Shown here piece by piece: positions 1 through 12,500 of a DNA stretch of 64,000 nucleotides (the stretch's first letter is position 1; every line of letters begins with the position of its first letter). The stretch comes from Coprinopsis marcescibilis (Eukaryota > Basidiomycota > Agaricomycetes > Agaricales > Psathyrellaceae). Position numbers and translations under genes: made by a program. Where the stretch lies: positions 372,001 to 436,000 of the forward strand of contig ML210147.1 in assembly GCA_004369085.1 (NCBI GenBank), given 5' to 3'. The notes beneath the pieces are model-generated. The model made no database searches. It had not been told where the DNA came from and saw only the letters and a list, made by a program, of their open reading frames with translations.

Positions 1-1192
1 TTCACAAGGTACAACACGGTGTTTTGGCTTACCGACTTGAATAACTGGTCATATATATTCGGATTTGAGAGGTCTACGTCTGCCACCCCTACTTGAGCAG
101 CAGGCAATCTCTGGGCAGCAGGCCCTGTAGGTATAGCCTTGTCTAATCCGCTACTCTTTGGTTCAGTGACAATGACCCCGGACAACTTGGCAGCCGTAGG
201 GGATGCTGGCCTTGACACACTGGAAACGGTCTTGTTCTTTTTGATAGGTGGAAGCTTACGTTTCTTCGTTGCCGTAACGGGAACAGCAGATGACTGTCGA
301 CTAGAATGTTGCGGGGGACTGCTATGAACTGTGTGGGCTTGTGAATGGGTAGTCATCGGGCTGCTATGTGCCTGGCTAGCCTGGTCGTCGACAACAACGT
401 CGACGTCCATTTCATCGAGCTTCAAGGGATCCGGCCTTGCACCCTTTGACACCAGTTTAGAAGCTTCCGACGAAGGCTCAAGTAGATTACTCACAACTCG
501 ACTTTTGGCTTTGCTGCCGCCCGGTTCGCTTGAACGCCTCCCCTTCCTGGAGTTCGCGTTCGTATTCAGAGGTCCAGCTTGTTTCCCTTTTACACGCTTG
601 CCAGCAGCACGTCGACCCTTCTTCTGGCTACCGTAATCCTCCTCATCATCGGTAAAAGCTTCGTCCGAGATGTCCCTCTCCTCCTCCAACTCTTCAAAGT
701 CTGACATTTCGGACGGAACGTCAAAGTCATCATCTTCAGACACTACTGAGTTCGTCCTCGACTTCCTTGCCTTCTTAGCAGGGGGGCGTCCACCAGATTT
801 AGGGTGGGAGCTCTTTCTTCTGCCTTTGTCACTCTTGCTGTTCTTGTTCTCGTGCCCTTCTTCCTGCCGCTGCGAACTCGACGCGGCGACCTCCGCCGTC
901 GCCATGGTCGGTGGCTGCCCCGACATATCTGCGTCTAGGCCATCTTCACCCTCTTCGTTCTCGTCGTCGTCTTGTATAATTCGACGAATCCTATGGTTTG
1001 TGGACGGCGGCACTGGGACAAAAGCCTCGTCCCCATCCTCATCGTCAGAGGCAATCAAGCGGCGTTTCCTGGCAGTTCCACTGCGCTTTACTGTAGGCGA
1101 CTGGGAGAGTTCGAGGGACTGAGATGTCTAAGATCAGATGCCAGAGTTAGTATATTCCGTTCACTTACTGTTAGTGGTGATTCTGAGGACAT
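1..1192 (-). CDS. Unrecognised charged, low-complexity nuclear-type protein (5' part)
   Basis: I do not recognise the family. The model starts at the ATG at 1192 with a 24-nt exon (8 codons, down to 1169). A clean intron follows (gtaagt donor, ctaac branch, cag acceptor), then a long open frame from about 1120 to the left edge. The protein alternates acidic stretches (DDEDGDEAF, DDDENEEGED, FTDDEED) with lysine/arginine/serine-rich ones, including an AT-hook-like GGRPPAKKARKS and several probable nuclear localisation signals (KKGRRAAGKRVKGK, TKKRKLPPIKKNK). Near the edge the frame reaches NIYDQLFKS and then a gtaagc donor, so more exons lie outside the window. The composition suggests a chromatin or nucleolar protein; that is inference from composition only. 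The serine-rich plus-strand frames here are its antisense shadow. Confidence 0.6.
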
Positions 1193-1393
1193 TCGGTGTT
1201 CTGCCAATGTTTGTCCAGGCAAGATGCTGGTTTCTAAAATTAGAACACCATCCTGGCGCGATCAAGTGGTCAAAGCACAGACAAATACGGAACTGGTGGG
1301 CCTCTAATAAGAATATGACATCACTTGAGACTGTAGGGGTATGATTACAACTATTCTCCTCGATTTATTTCTCTATGTGCTAACATTGTCCAT

Positions 1394-2762
1394 CTATCCT
1401 TCAATAGGTACGTCCTTGTAGAATTTCAACAGTTCCTGTACATCATCCCGGCTTCCGAGGAACACTGGGCACCGCTCATGGATATCTTTGGGAACAATAT
1501 CCAAGATTCGCTGAGTTCCTGTTGTTGCAATACCGCCGGCCTAGATAACGATTTAGAAAGGTTTTTAAATAACACTCGACCCTCAGCTTACCTGCTCAGT
1601 CAAAAAGGCCATCGGGAATGCCTCGTACAGTAAGCGCAGTTTTCCACTCTTACTCTTCTTGTCATTTGGGTATCCGAAGATGCCACCGTATAGCAGTGTT
1701 CTGTGCACATCGGCAACCATTGACCCAATGTATCGAGCACTATATGGCTTGCCACTGGCAGGGTACTTGATGGACTTGAGATATGCGTGCACAGGAGGGT
1801 GGAAATACATCGCATTTCCTTCGTTGAACGAGTAGATCTTTCCACGGGAAGGGATGGTGATCTGGTGATAATAATAACAGTGAGTGCCATAATTAGATTG
1901 CATTATCCCGAAGAAGATAAGGCTCGCAGAAACTCGGATCTCACACTGGGATGGGTGAGGATGAATTCTCCAAGGGCGGCGTCGAGCGTGTATCCGTTCA
2001 CGCCTTGACCGGTAGAGAGGACAAGGTTGCAAGAAGATCCGTACCTAAATCAATTCAATGAAAATCTGCCCGACCGATTTATGGAACAACCGAGCACGTA
2101 CATGGTATATCCAGCCGCAACCATCTCGCTGCCGGGTCTCAACACGTCGTCAATCGTCCCATCCGAATCAGGTCTCTACTCCAAGTCCAGTTAGATCCGC
2201 CCCACCAGGCTCCCAAGACCACTCACGATCCTGTAAATTCCAAAGATAGTCCCAATGTTGACACCAGCATCGATGTTGCTGCTACCGTCTAGCGGATCGA
2301 AAACGACGCAGTATTTGCCCTTGTAAAGATCTTCGACGACGATCGCCTCTTCCAGCTCCTCAGAGACGAGGACGGCAGTCTTGCCAGAGGCGCGAAGGGC
2401 GTTGACCATGATATCATTGGAAAGGACATCCAGCTTCTTCTGCTCTTCCCCCTGCACGTTGGTTTCACCCGCCAGTCCGACCCTAATCAAACAGTTAGAT
2501 GGAGACATGAAGGTGATTGCTGGACCCTACAAGTTGATAAGACGAGCTTTGCGGACGTTGGTCGCGATGAACTTGGAGGTGAGCTGGATCGCGTTGAGAA
2601 GCAGAGTCAGGTCGCCAGTGGCAGCACTTCCCAAACGAAGCTGGTCGCTGAGGACATGGCTGATCGCGAGAGCAATGAACACCTGAAGCGCCGGTGATGA
2701 TCAAGAGATGCTCACCGAGTGAGGGTAATGAGATCGGTGCTTGGGGGCTCTTGTCCGGACAT
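1394..2762 (-). CDS. fbp1: Fructose-1,6-bisphosphatase
   Basis: This cytosolic gluconeogenic enzyme hydrolyses fructose-1,6-bisphosphate to fructose-6-phosphate. The ATG at 2762 begins [16 protein letters not shown]. Exon 1 (2762-2716) joins exon 2 at 2659 to give the family sequence [12 protein letters not shown], and a later junction at 2531/2482 restores [12 protein letters not shown]. The metal and substrate motif [11 protein letters not shown] is intact, followed by IGTIFGIY, the [18 protein letters not shown] region, [21 protein letters not shown] and [13 protein letters not shown]. The C-terminus ends [13 protein letters not shown]. About seven exons are needed. In fungi the gene is usually glucose-repressed; nothing here shows the regulation. 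The family assignment is certain; some internal splice sites are judged by eye. Confidence 0.95.
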
Positions 2763-3055
2763 GATTGTTGAGAGATAGTAGGAGATAAAAGTAACAAGTA
2801 GAAAGGCAGATTAATGAATAGCTATAGGAGACGAAACGGACAGAGTCGGACGGTGTCCCATGCGGTCATTTGGTTCCGCTGTCCGTTAAATGCAGATGAC
2901 TTCCCCAGTGCCACGAATTCACGTGTCTCGGATCTCACATTGACGACGGTCCGCTCATTCCTCGTTCACGCAGAATATAATCTCGGGTAAACGCACAACA
3001 TATCGGCATCCAGATTTACGAGGGCATTCAACAGTCCACAAGTATTACAACAGTT

Positions 3056-5117
3056 TCATCGCTTTCGTTTTGTACCAGTCACAGCCAAACTTGCAGGTTC
3101 TCGAGATTTCCGTGTGTGTAGTGGTTGGGGGAATGCATCACTGTCTTCGTCCTCGTCCGTCGGCTGTTCCGTTGGCGATTCCTTTCCAGGACCTCCACCA
3201 TTCGACTCAACCGTATCCAAGCCCCGTATCCCACTCGTGTTCGGCCCAATGGTTTCCCGAACACCAAGCTCTTGTCCAGACCCAGACTCCTCCCCACCTT
3301 CATCGTCTTCATCGTCGTCTTCATCTTCGTCGTGGTATCCCCGTGATCGAGCCTGGGCGATAGCAGCAGCAATCTCCGCACTAATACTGGCAACTTGCTC
3401 TGCGAATGGAAGTTCTTGATTTGGCCCACTACCCGGGCTTGCCGAAACGTTCCCAGTTTGAAGCAACGCGGATATAGCGCGAACCGAGTCTTCGAGATTT
3501 TCTTCTTCGTCAAGTTTCCGCTTCTTGCCCTTGAAATTATATTTCCTGTGGTTATGAGATAAGCCAGCAAACTCTTCGATTGCGTTCCAGACTTACACAT
3601 TAGGATCTGGTTCCCAGTCAGGATCATGGGTACGCATATGAGTGGTGAGAGTTGTTCTCCGTGTGAAGGTCTTCTCGCAGTTGGGTTCTTGACATTTATA
3701 AGGTCGTTTTCCGGTGTGTGTTCTTCTGTGCCGTGCTAGACTGCTCGAGTCTCCAAAGGTCTTTCCGCAAGCTGGGTATTCGCAGCAGTGTGGCTTCTCT
3801 CCCGTATGTACGCGCGAATGTACATGCAACGCGGAGCGCTACGAGGGTATGGATCAGTTTGGTGCAAGTTCCAAAGATAGGTTTCCAGCTAACCTGAATG
3901 AATGTTTTCCCACATCCGTCGTGGGTGCAAACAAAGGGGCGCTCTCCGGTATGTATACGCATATGCCGCGCAAGGTCACTTCGACGAGTAAAGGTTTTGC
4001 TACAGTTTTCGTACTCGCAAGTGTGTGAATTGGGTCCCCGTTCTTTATCCTTTTGTTTCTTTGGCCTTTTTCCGGTATCGTAGTGTGACTGAGTTGGAGT
4101 GGCAAAAGACGATGAGGGCGTTGATTGTTCAGGTGGCTCTTCTAGCCTGTTGGAGGGAGTCAAGACGGTGACGGACTTTGATGTTGAAGGGGCGGGGGAT
4201 TTGGGTGGAACGTCGGGTACAGCCGTACGCATATGTGATATCACGGGCGAGGCGTCAGGTGTCGAAACACCATTCCCTGGAGAAGGCGCTGAATCTGGAT
4301 CGAATTGGGCGGAGAATTGGTTGAGAATGTCGTGGAGATCAGAGAATTCTCCGGGAACTGGCACTGGGGGTAGAATAGAGTTGGAAACCGAAGGACTTGA
4401 TTCCTGGTGTTCCATTGAGGACGAACGATCCTTCTCAGGGCGTCCCAGTGTGTCATTGTCGCTGTCTTGTTCGTCTTCTGAAAAGAGATAAGCTCGACCT
4501 CCTTCAGAGGCACCCTGTCGTTCTTTGCGGCGTTTCTTATTCGAGCCAGAGTCGTCTCTTGCGTCGGCGTCACTTGCAGTTAGTGAGTGGAAAGCTGGTG
4601 CTGTCCGTGTCGGTTGCTGCTCCCTTGGCATGGATTCGCGATCCTCCTCCGGACCAGTTCGCGCGTGTATTGCCTGTAGGACAGCGACAAGACCACTAAG
4701 CCCAGGATTAATAGTGTTGGTTGGCTCTGTAATTGGCTGAACAGCGTCGCCACGAGCCTCTGGACTGCTGCGTGTTGGATCCATGCTGGACTGTCGTTGT
4801 TGGACAGCAGCATTCAAGAGCGCTGCAGACGCAGCAGAAGCGTTCTGGTTCAATAATGAGGCGATTTCGCGTTCAAGGACGTCCACGGAGTATTCTTGGT
4901 CTTGCGGCGATGTATTGGGGGATGGGTCTTCTGACATTGCATACGAGTTGTGGAGTGAAGACAAGATGTTGGCGGTCTGATCGAAGTCAGGCGTCGGCGA
5001 CTCGTCCGACGAATCCTGGCGCGATAATTGGTCGATGGGGTCTGCGCCATCGACGACTGGCTCATCGTGGACGACGTCGGAGAGATTGAGTGGACTGCTG
5101 GCTTCGGTTGCCTCCAT
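3056..5117 (-). CDS. C2H2 zinc-finger transcription factor (four fingers)
   Basis: Three exons (5117-3894, 3838-3597, 3545-3056) give 651 residues. The N-terminal about 370 residues are Ser/Pro/Asp-rich and low complexity, typical of an activation or regulatory region. Four consecutive C2H2 fingers follow, linked by TGERPF/TGEKPH/TGKRPY linkers: [10 protein letters not shown]...[15 protein letters not shown]...[15 protein letters not shown]...HRRTH and [10 protein letters not shown]...HMRTH. The first intron splits finger 2 after FIQ. After the fingers come a basic stretch ([10 protein letters not shown]), an alanine-rich helix and a long acidic run ([15 protein letters not shown]), ending in TGTKRKR. 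The start could instead be the in-frame ATG at 5156; I chose 5117 because [11 protein letters not shown] looks like the natural N-terminus. It is a DNA-binding factor; I cannot assign its targets or orthologue. Confidence 0.85.
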
Positions 5118-5300
5118 TGTGGTTTGACAGGGGAAAGGGTAACAGGAAGCAACCAAAGATGTAGGGTTATCGAGTCCAAGAAGTCACGGGGTCTGTGCGG
5201 GGCAACAATCACCTTTGCCTTTTCCGTAACAAACAACTCCAGTCAATCTTGCTGTGAACCTATACCACCGAATTGTCTTCCTCCACATATCCTACCAGTC
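5118..5300. promoter_or_regulatory. Divergent promoter between zinc-finger factor and PMP3-family gene
   Basis: The 183 bp separate two divergently transcribed start codons (5117 minus, 5301 plus), so the interval must carry both promoters or at least both 5' leaders. I see no convincing TATA box. The compact spacing suggests a shared bidirectional promoter. Confidence 0.4.
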
Positions 5301-6333
5301 ATGTCGGAAATGGCAACATATGGCATCGTACCTCAGAAGATAGAGCTCAAACCACAGCGATATCATGGCTACGCCGTCATTCTCTTCATCCTAGGAACTT
5401 TGTTTCCACCATTGGGTGAGTAATCCTCAGTTCCATTCCCGTGCCCGCCCTCACACCTCTCGCCATAGCCGTCGCTGCTCGCTTTGGAATAGGAAAGGAC
5501 TTTTGGCTCAACCTGTTGCTTACAATCTGTGGTTATATCCCAGGTACGTCGACTCAGAGATACTCCGCTTTACCTCGCTCACCTTGTCTTTCAGGACATG
5601 GTCACAACTTCTACATACAGGTATCGTCTGCTCCTACCATCGGTAATCCTTCGGCCTACTCACTATATATCAGAACATCAGGAACAACAAGAATCATGCA
5701 AGGACACCAAAATGGGTACAGAAATACGGCCTTGTCGACCTATCCGAAATCAGACGCAAAGAACGCAAATCGCAATGGGCAGGCCGCTACAAAGATCGTC
5801 TACCTCGGTCAACCTATGAAGGACAGGCTTACGAGGACGGACAAGTTGCCGACTCAAGCACCGACCCCTCGTTAGATCCAAACGGCAAGCCCAAGCGACA
5901 GGCCAATGGCGAATTGTGGCGCCCAGAAGATGAGAGCTACTACAGTGCTGCAAAGGATGACGGCTCGTCGAGCAGATGGCATTACCCAGCAAACTTTGAC
6001 GATGCGGTCCTAGACCGTGCTCTGCTCAAGCAGCAGAAGAAGAAGAAGAAAGATAAGAAGAACAGATGGGAGCGGACGCAGGACGCCTACTCCACCTCCG
6101 CTGAGGACGAGGGCAGCTCGAGGAAGAGGTCAAAGAAGAAGAAGAAAAAGTCGTCTGCCACCGAAAGCATAGCGACGCAAAGCACCCACAGCGGTGACTC
6201 TCAAGAGTACCCTGAAGACGCAGAGGGTGGACTTTATGGCAACACTTCCAGAGTTGCACAATCCTCACGAGAAGAGCAAGTAAAGGACAAGAGCTCCAAA
6301 ACCACAGATGAAGTGTTTGGCCATCAGTTCTAG
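5301..6333 (+). CDS. PMP3/UPF0057-family membrane protein with long Lys-rich tail
   Basis: Exons 5301-5415, 5469-5543, 5595-5620 and 5674-6333 give 291 residues. Residues about 22-60 form the two hydrophobic helices of the UPF0057 (PMP3/RCI2) family, including FPPLAVAARFGIGKDFW and LLLTICGYIPGHGHNFYI. Pmp3-type proteolipids are normally 50-75 residues and sit in the plasma membrane, where they influence membrane potential and cation tolerance. Here the core is followed by about 220 hydrophilic residues with two lysine-rich blocks (QQKKKKKDKKNRWER and KRSKKKKKKSSA), probably cytosolic and able to contact acidic lipids. The third exon is only 26 nt and encodes the end of the second helix. Family membership is clear; the role of the tail is unknown. 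Confidence 0.88.
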
Positions 6334-7099
6334 TCCCCGAAACACCCCTTTTTTATTCCTGCACTTGCAAGCAGTCTCAACAACTCAAGAACCCGGCTCC
6401 TCTGTTACCCGTACTATTCGACACACCCGTCGCCGATGCTTGCCCATGGCCATAATACACCCATTCTATTCCAGATACTTACCATTCCCACCCAGACTTG
6501 TGGTCGATCCGATTTAGGAGGCCCCGTTCATCTTCCTGCGCAGCTCTTGTTCCATTCGTCGAGAATACACTCGAAACGCATAGGCTCATCAAAGCATGAC
6601 GGTTTCGATACAGGACCTCGGAACACAAGGGAACCCATGCGACCGTGACACCCTTACGGCGGTGTTGTCACAGTTGTGCTGCGCTGCCCTTGCTGACTCA
6701 CCGTCTATTGCGCGTACGTATTAACTACGTACTCTATAGGCGCGTTTCAGGAGTGCATTGATGGCGGATCAATATCCATCAGCGCTTACTATGTAGAATA
6801 TTTCCAATTGATCTCGACTTCCCACTTCTTGGTTTGGAAAAGAACTCATGCCTCTAATCGATCACAGAGGCATATAATACGAGCACGAATGATATTCTCT
6901 ATCCCCGCACCCACGCTCAGCGATCATATCACCAACTGTTGTGCCAAACACATCTTCAGGCTTCTTGGGACTTCGACCCTTCTCTCCACATGGCAAATAT
7001 TATCGCCGAGACTTATCCAGTTCACCGTTCTCACTGTGTTTGCTGGTCATATATATGAGGTCTTGATAAAACCCCGGCGAATAGCCCGACCAAGATACA
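6334..7099. other. Intergenic region without recognisable gene
   Basis: About 770 bp lie between the PMP3-family stop and the PNGase A-like start. Plus-strand frames here (for example 6808-7233) are open only by chance and match no family I know. The stretch should hold the 3' UTR of the left gene and the promoter of the right one. I see no repeats or RNA genes. Confidence 0.6.
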
Positions 7100-9426
7100 A
7101 TGCTGTCTTTCACACTTGGCCGCATTTTAGGCGTTGCATCTTTGGCAATTTCTGCAGTTGCAGAGCCTTTGTTGAATTTTCAAGTCACTCAGCCACCTGT
7201 GGTGCCAAAAGACGGAAAGCGCTGCGTGGTTAGACTGATAAAGTTGGTCATATAGTCGTTGTCAAGGTCGTAAATTGACAGTTCCGTACAGACGTGATTT
7301 TGCGCATTCGTATTACGAGTAAATGCCCTGAGAGTAGTGCGGCGGATGAAGTGTTCGCTGACGGTTTATTCAAGTCCAGAGATTGTGCAATTCACGTCAG
7401 CTGCTTTATGTTTGCTCTCAATGCGCCTATATTCTGACTCCTATTCCAGACCGCCAAAGGATTGTGGACCGATTGGATCATGGGCGACTATTACTCTCAA
7501 CTTTACCTCGTCCATAAACGGGACGCAATACGACAGGCTCGGGATATTCACGTTCCAAAATGTCGAGAGTGAGAGAATCTCAGCCACCTGGCCGTTCAGA
7601 ACTAATCAATGCCATTCAAGTCTGGAGAATGACAACCTCCCAGCCACTTCGCGGCGACGGCGTCGTCTGGTCCTACGTTAAAGATGTGTCTCGCTACACG
7701 CCCCTCTTCGCGAAACCCGGCAAGTTTATCCTTCAATTGGACAACGTTATCCAAACCGGTCTAGACGGGATCTTCTCCAGTGAGTACAGAAGTAAGATCC
7801 AGATAACATGTATACTCGATGTCCCTCTCAAATAGCTACCGTGGACGCAACATTCTACGCCTCTTCTCCTCTGTACCCCCCAGCGAAACAGGCGGATCTT
7901 ATCATCCCTTTGTCAACACTCAAGGAAAACGAGGGAAACCACGCTTCAGTACCTCCGGGGTTCTCGGTGCGTATAACCGCCAATTAGACTTTTGCCGTCC
8001 ATTAAACGAGGCAATCAAAAAAAAAGATTAATGTCACGCTTCCCCGGAATTCTGTCCAAGTGTACGCTGAATTGCACGCGTCCGGAAACGCGGCCGAGGA
8101 GTTTTGGGTACGTCAAATAGCTCCCGCCGTCCTGGATTGGGAAAGCGAAAGCTTGAAAAAAAACGCTAACAAAACGGTTCACTCGATAAGTATATCAATG
8201 CTGCGAATGAGTACATTGGAAAGTTACCTTCTGGGATTGTTGATGGCCAGGGTCCTTTCCGCGAAATTCGCCTTCTTGTGGACGGCAGGGTCGCTGGGGT
8301 CGCCTTCCCTTATGCAACTATCTTCACGGGGGGATTTGTTCCGGCAGCTTGGAAGTGAGTTTGACGTAGCTTGTATGGGGTAGAAAAGGCTAAACATCTG
8401 GTTCGCTAGACCCATTCCCGCATACCCAGCCCACGATCTTCCAACCTATTTTATTGACCTCACGCCGTTTCTACCAGTGCTAGTAGACGGGAAAGCGCAC
8501 AGCTTCACAATAGAGGTCATCTCTGGGGAAGAAGATCGCAGAATTCTTGAGAATTGGTACGTTTCGGGCATCTTGCAAGTGTTTACCCACTCCTCCGAAC
8601 GACCCACACGCGGAAGGATCATCGACTATATGGTGGACCAGTACCCCACCACATCTACCACCGGGTCGGTGGATGCTGGCGGTCATGTGGACATTCGGGT
8701 TTCCGCAACGCGAAACCTATTAATCTCGTCGGAGGTCATTGATGGGAGTGGAAGAACGAACCGTGTAAGCTGGTCGCAAAAATTAAACTTCAAGAACGAG
8801 CAACGGTTTGAGATTGTTTCAGACACTGAGACTGTAATCGTAGGTATAATCCAGGAAATATTAAGAAACGGACTGACCTTACATTCTCTACCAGCGAGTC
8901 AAACAATCCGCCACCGGGTTGACGTCTTCGCTGCACAACGGTCGCTCAGTACTTTTAGACACTTTTGACTATCCATTGGAACTCAACTTCACAATTTCTG
9001 GACCTGGAGCCATCTACCGCAAACTGGAGGTCGACCACGCATATAAACGGGACCTCCTTCCGCTACCCATCGTGACCAGGACAATGATCATCAACCATCA
9101 ATTGGCCAGTAAGTTGCGCTACGCACTCTTTTCGCACAAGATCATGAAACCCCCTTCTTATAGACGGTCTATACACCATCTCTCCTACCGGAAACTTTGG
9201 AAATGGAAGCAACAGCAACGTGTTGAGCTTTTTGGACGACGAGGGCAATACATATAGGCGGAGGGTTAATTCTGTGTTCAACAACATAACATTGGACGAG
9301 ATAACCGGGAACTTGGCCGGTAACCACGACTTCAACACACCATTTACTGCCGGCCAAGAAGTCCCGCACCAGGAGGAGCACTTGACTGACGCTTCTCGTC
9401 TCCCCGGCCGTCGAACGAAAGTGTAA
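7100..9426 (+). CDS. Secreted PNGase A-like glycoamidase
   Basis: Eleven exons sum to 1746 nt (581 residues): 7100-7242, 7292-7318, 7375-7395, 7450-7568, 7621-7779, 7836-7966, 8027-8107, 8191-8354, 8410-8833, 8895-9108 and 9164-9426. It belongs to the peptide-N4-(N-acetyl-beta-glucosaminyl)asparagine amidase A family, which releases N-glycans from glycopeptides. A signal peptide (MLSFTLGRILGVASLAISAVA) is followed by NFQVTQPPVVPKDG. Family landmarks are SYYDPEIVQFTPPKDCGPIGSW, DRLGIFTFQNVEIWR, KPGKFILQLDN, NEYIGKLPSGIVDGQGPFRE, RLLVDGRVAGVAFPYATIFTGG and the FIDLTPFLPVLVDGK segment. Several N-glycosylation sequons (NFTS, NGTQ, NVTL) fit a secreted protein. Exons 2 and 3 are 27 and 21 nt; they were placed by family homology, not by length. 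Many fungi carry this family; substrate is inferred. Confidence 0.9.
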
Positions 9427-9542
9427 AATCTTTATGTATTTCATTAGTAGTTACGGGAGTAGAATCCCTATTATATCCATCAATTACCCAAGATTTAATC
9501 TGTTGAGGATTAAAAGGGTCTAAAGTACTAAGTCTAATCAGA

Positions 9543-12500
9543 TCAGAACAGGCCGACAACACGACCTGTTTCGGGGTCCAAGCCAACTTCCCAGAAGCCT
9601 AGAACGAACATCAGCCACGGCTGTCTGAGGTTGGTATGGGTTCGCTTACCAGGACGGGTACCAAGGCCAGGCATGGTTTGCATGTCGCCGAGGATAGGGT
9701 ATAGGAATCCAGCACCAGCTGAAAGGCGGACGGATCGGATCGGAATGGTGAATCCTGCAAGACGAGTGAGCAAGGACACACTGGTATTCAGTGAAATCCA
9801 ATTTACCGGTTGGGACTCCCTTGAGTTTGGGGTCGTGCGAGAAGGAGTATTGAGTCTTGGCCATGCAAACTGTAGCCGCAGGTCAGCCGATGCATACTCA
9901 TGTCGGGTAGATCAACTCACTGGGCAAGTTTCCGTATCCTTGCTTGGTATACGTCTCGAGTTGTGAGCGCGCACCTTCGCTGAGCTCAATACCATCAGCA
10001 CCATAGATTTCGCGACAGATGGTGTCGATCTTCTCTTCGAGAGGCTTCTCCAAGTCGTAGAGGAATTTGAACTGGGATTCGCCCTCGCAAACGGCGATGA
10101 CTGCTTCAGCGAGATCCCGAGCACCAGCTCCACCTCGTGCCCAGTGGTCGCTGACAACAGCGGCATCAGCACCACCGGCAAGTGATTCTTCCCGAACGAG
10201 AGCGAGCTCCGCTTCAGAATCGGTACTGAAAACCAAATAATTGAGCCAGCATCTCGAGCATATGAAGCAAGCCACTCACGCAAATTGGTTGATCGCAACG
10301 ATGACCTTGACACCAAACTTCTTGGAATTCTGGATGTGCTTGACCAAGTTCTTGCAGCCTTCCTTCAGGGTGACAAGATCTTCCGTGGTGTAGGTCTCGT
10401 GCAAAGGTTTTCCTGGGCTGACGTCGGGTCCACCACCGTGCATCTTGAGAGCGCGAGTAGTGGCAACGATAATCGTAGCATCAGGTTTCAAGCCGCTCAT
10501 TCTGCATTTAATGTTGCAGAATTTCTCCATTCCCATATCAGCTCCGAAACCGCCTTCAGTGAGGACATATCCGACACGCTCCGGTCCGTCACCTTGCTCA
10601 GTACCCGCAAGCTTGAGTGCGATTTTATCAGCGAGGATTGAGGAGTTTCCGTGGGCAATGTTGGCGAAGGGACCAGCATGAACGAAGACGGGGGTGCCCT
10701 ATATCAAGATCTGTAAAAATTCGGGGAGGGAATAGACATTATAAAAAAACCGACCTCGAGGGTCTGCATAAGATTGGGCTTAATGGCATCCTTCATCAAG
10801 ACTGCCAAAGCACCAGAGACACCAATGTCGTCTGCGGTGACAGGTTCTCCCCGTTTGCTGGTTGCGACGACGATAGCACCAAGACGGGTTTGCATGTCCT
10901 GGACGCCGGTGGTGAGGGCCAAAATGGCCATAACTTCACTGGCGACAGCGATATCGAATCCAGTCTGGCGTTCGTGACCTTGCTCCGTGGAGTTCTGGCC
11001 AATGGTGATCTTTCTCAAGAAACGTTCATTGGTATCCATAACTCGGTTAAGGGTAATGGTGTCCTTGTCGACGTCCAATCGGGAGAAGCGGTTGATTTCC
11101 TCGGGAGTGAGGTCATTGGGGTCAGTCTTGTCGATCCCAAGCTTCTTGAGTCGCTTGAACATGAGAGGAGCGAACTCCCTCTTGCCCTTCTTGGTCGGAA
11201 CCAAACGGCTGTACAGTCCTTTGTCACTTTGAGTCGCTTCATGGAAGATACGAGCATCCAGAGCGGCGGCTGAAGTATTCGAGTTAAATACGGCGTTAGC
11301 ATAAAGCCTTGAAGCCACATACCAAGTAGATTGTTAGCGGCAGTTACAGCATGGATGTCACCAGTGAGGTGGAGATTGAACTAAGGTGCATTAGCAAGGT
11401 TTTGTCTTGAACATCATAGGGCTTACCTCGTCCATAGGAATAACTTGGCTGTATCCTCCACCAGCAGCACCGCCCTTGATACCGAAAGTAGGTCCCTGGC
11501 TGGGTTGACGAATGCAAGCGAAAGCGGAGCGACCCAACTCTGCACCAAGAGCCTGAGCAAGACCAATGGTGGTGGTGGACTTGCCCTCTCCCAAAGGTGT
11601 CGGGGTGATTCTAAGAGTGGACTTAGAGGTAAAGCACACGGAATGTACGGGAGGACCTACCCAGCAACAACGATATATTTGCCATCCTTGCGATGAGACA
11701 GACGGTCGAGGAGATCCAAGCTAACCTTGGCCTTGTACTTTCCATAGCTCTCGAGTTCGTCGGGGACGATGCCAATTTCTTCAGCGAGCTGTGTGACGGG
11801 CTTGGGGGTCTGCGCCATGGAGATCTCGATATCGCTGGGAACCTTCTCGAGCAACTTCAACTTGAGCGGCTTGACCTTGCGCGAACGAGCTTCTTCCCAT
11901 TGTCTCTTGGCAGCCTTGAAGGTGTTCTCCATGAGCAGGGCGACAGTCATAGGACCAACACCCCCGGGAACGGGGGTGATGTGGGATGCGACAGCAGCAG
12001 CAGACGCAAACTCGACATCTCCGACAAGACGTTGACCAGATTTCTTGGTAGCATCTGTAGCAAGTCAGTAACCCAAAGTTGTAATTCAAGTGGTTGCATA
12101 CCAGGAACGTAGTTGATTCCGACATCGATGACAATTGCCCCCGGCTTGATCCAGGATCCTTTGACGAATTCTGCCTTTCCGATGGCAGCCACCACGATGT
12201 CCGCCGTTTTGACCTGGGTACGGTTAGTCCAAGATTACTTTCAAAAACAAGAATTGATAGCGCACGATTTCCTCGATATTCTTGGTCCGGCTATGGCACT
12301 GAGTAACAGTAGCGTCCTTGCTGCGAAGAAGAGCAGCCACAGGGCTTCCGACGATGTCGCTGCGACCCAGAACAACAGCATGCAATCCAGAGAGGTCGAC
12401 ACCAGTAGATTCCAGGAGGCGAATGACACCAGCGGGTGTGCAGGGAGCGAAGAGAGGATCTGAGGCCCTGGACGACAGATGTCCGATATTGTATGCATGG

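Noticed and set aside
139..1122. Serine-rich plus-strand open frames
   Set aside because: They are antisense to the minus-strand gene whose splice site and ATG at 1192 fit together; their serine/leucine runs mirror its acidic and lysine codons.
2717..2762. FBP1 intron of only 33 nt after the first exon
   Set aside because: A splice to the first downstream cag gives an intron too short for this genome and adds VFIALAIS, absent from the family. The next acceptor (exon from 2659) restores TRHVLSDQ.
10617..11273. 218-codon plus-strand frame
   Set aside because: It lies opposite the formate-THF ligase domain of C1-THF synthase, whose protein sequence is unmistakable.
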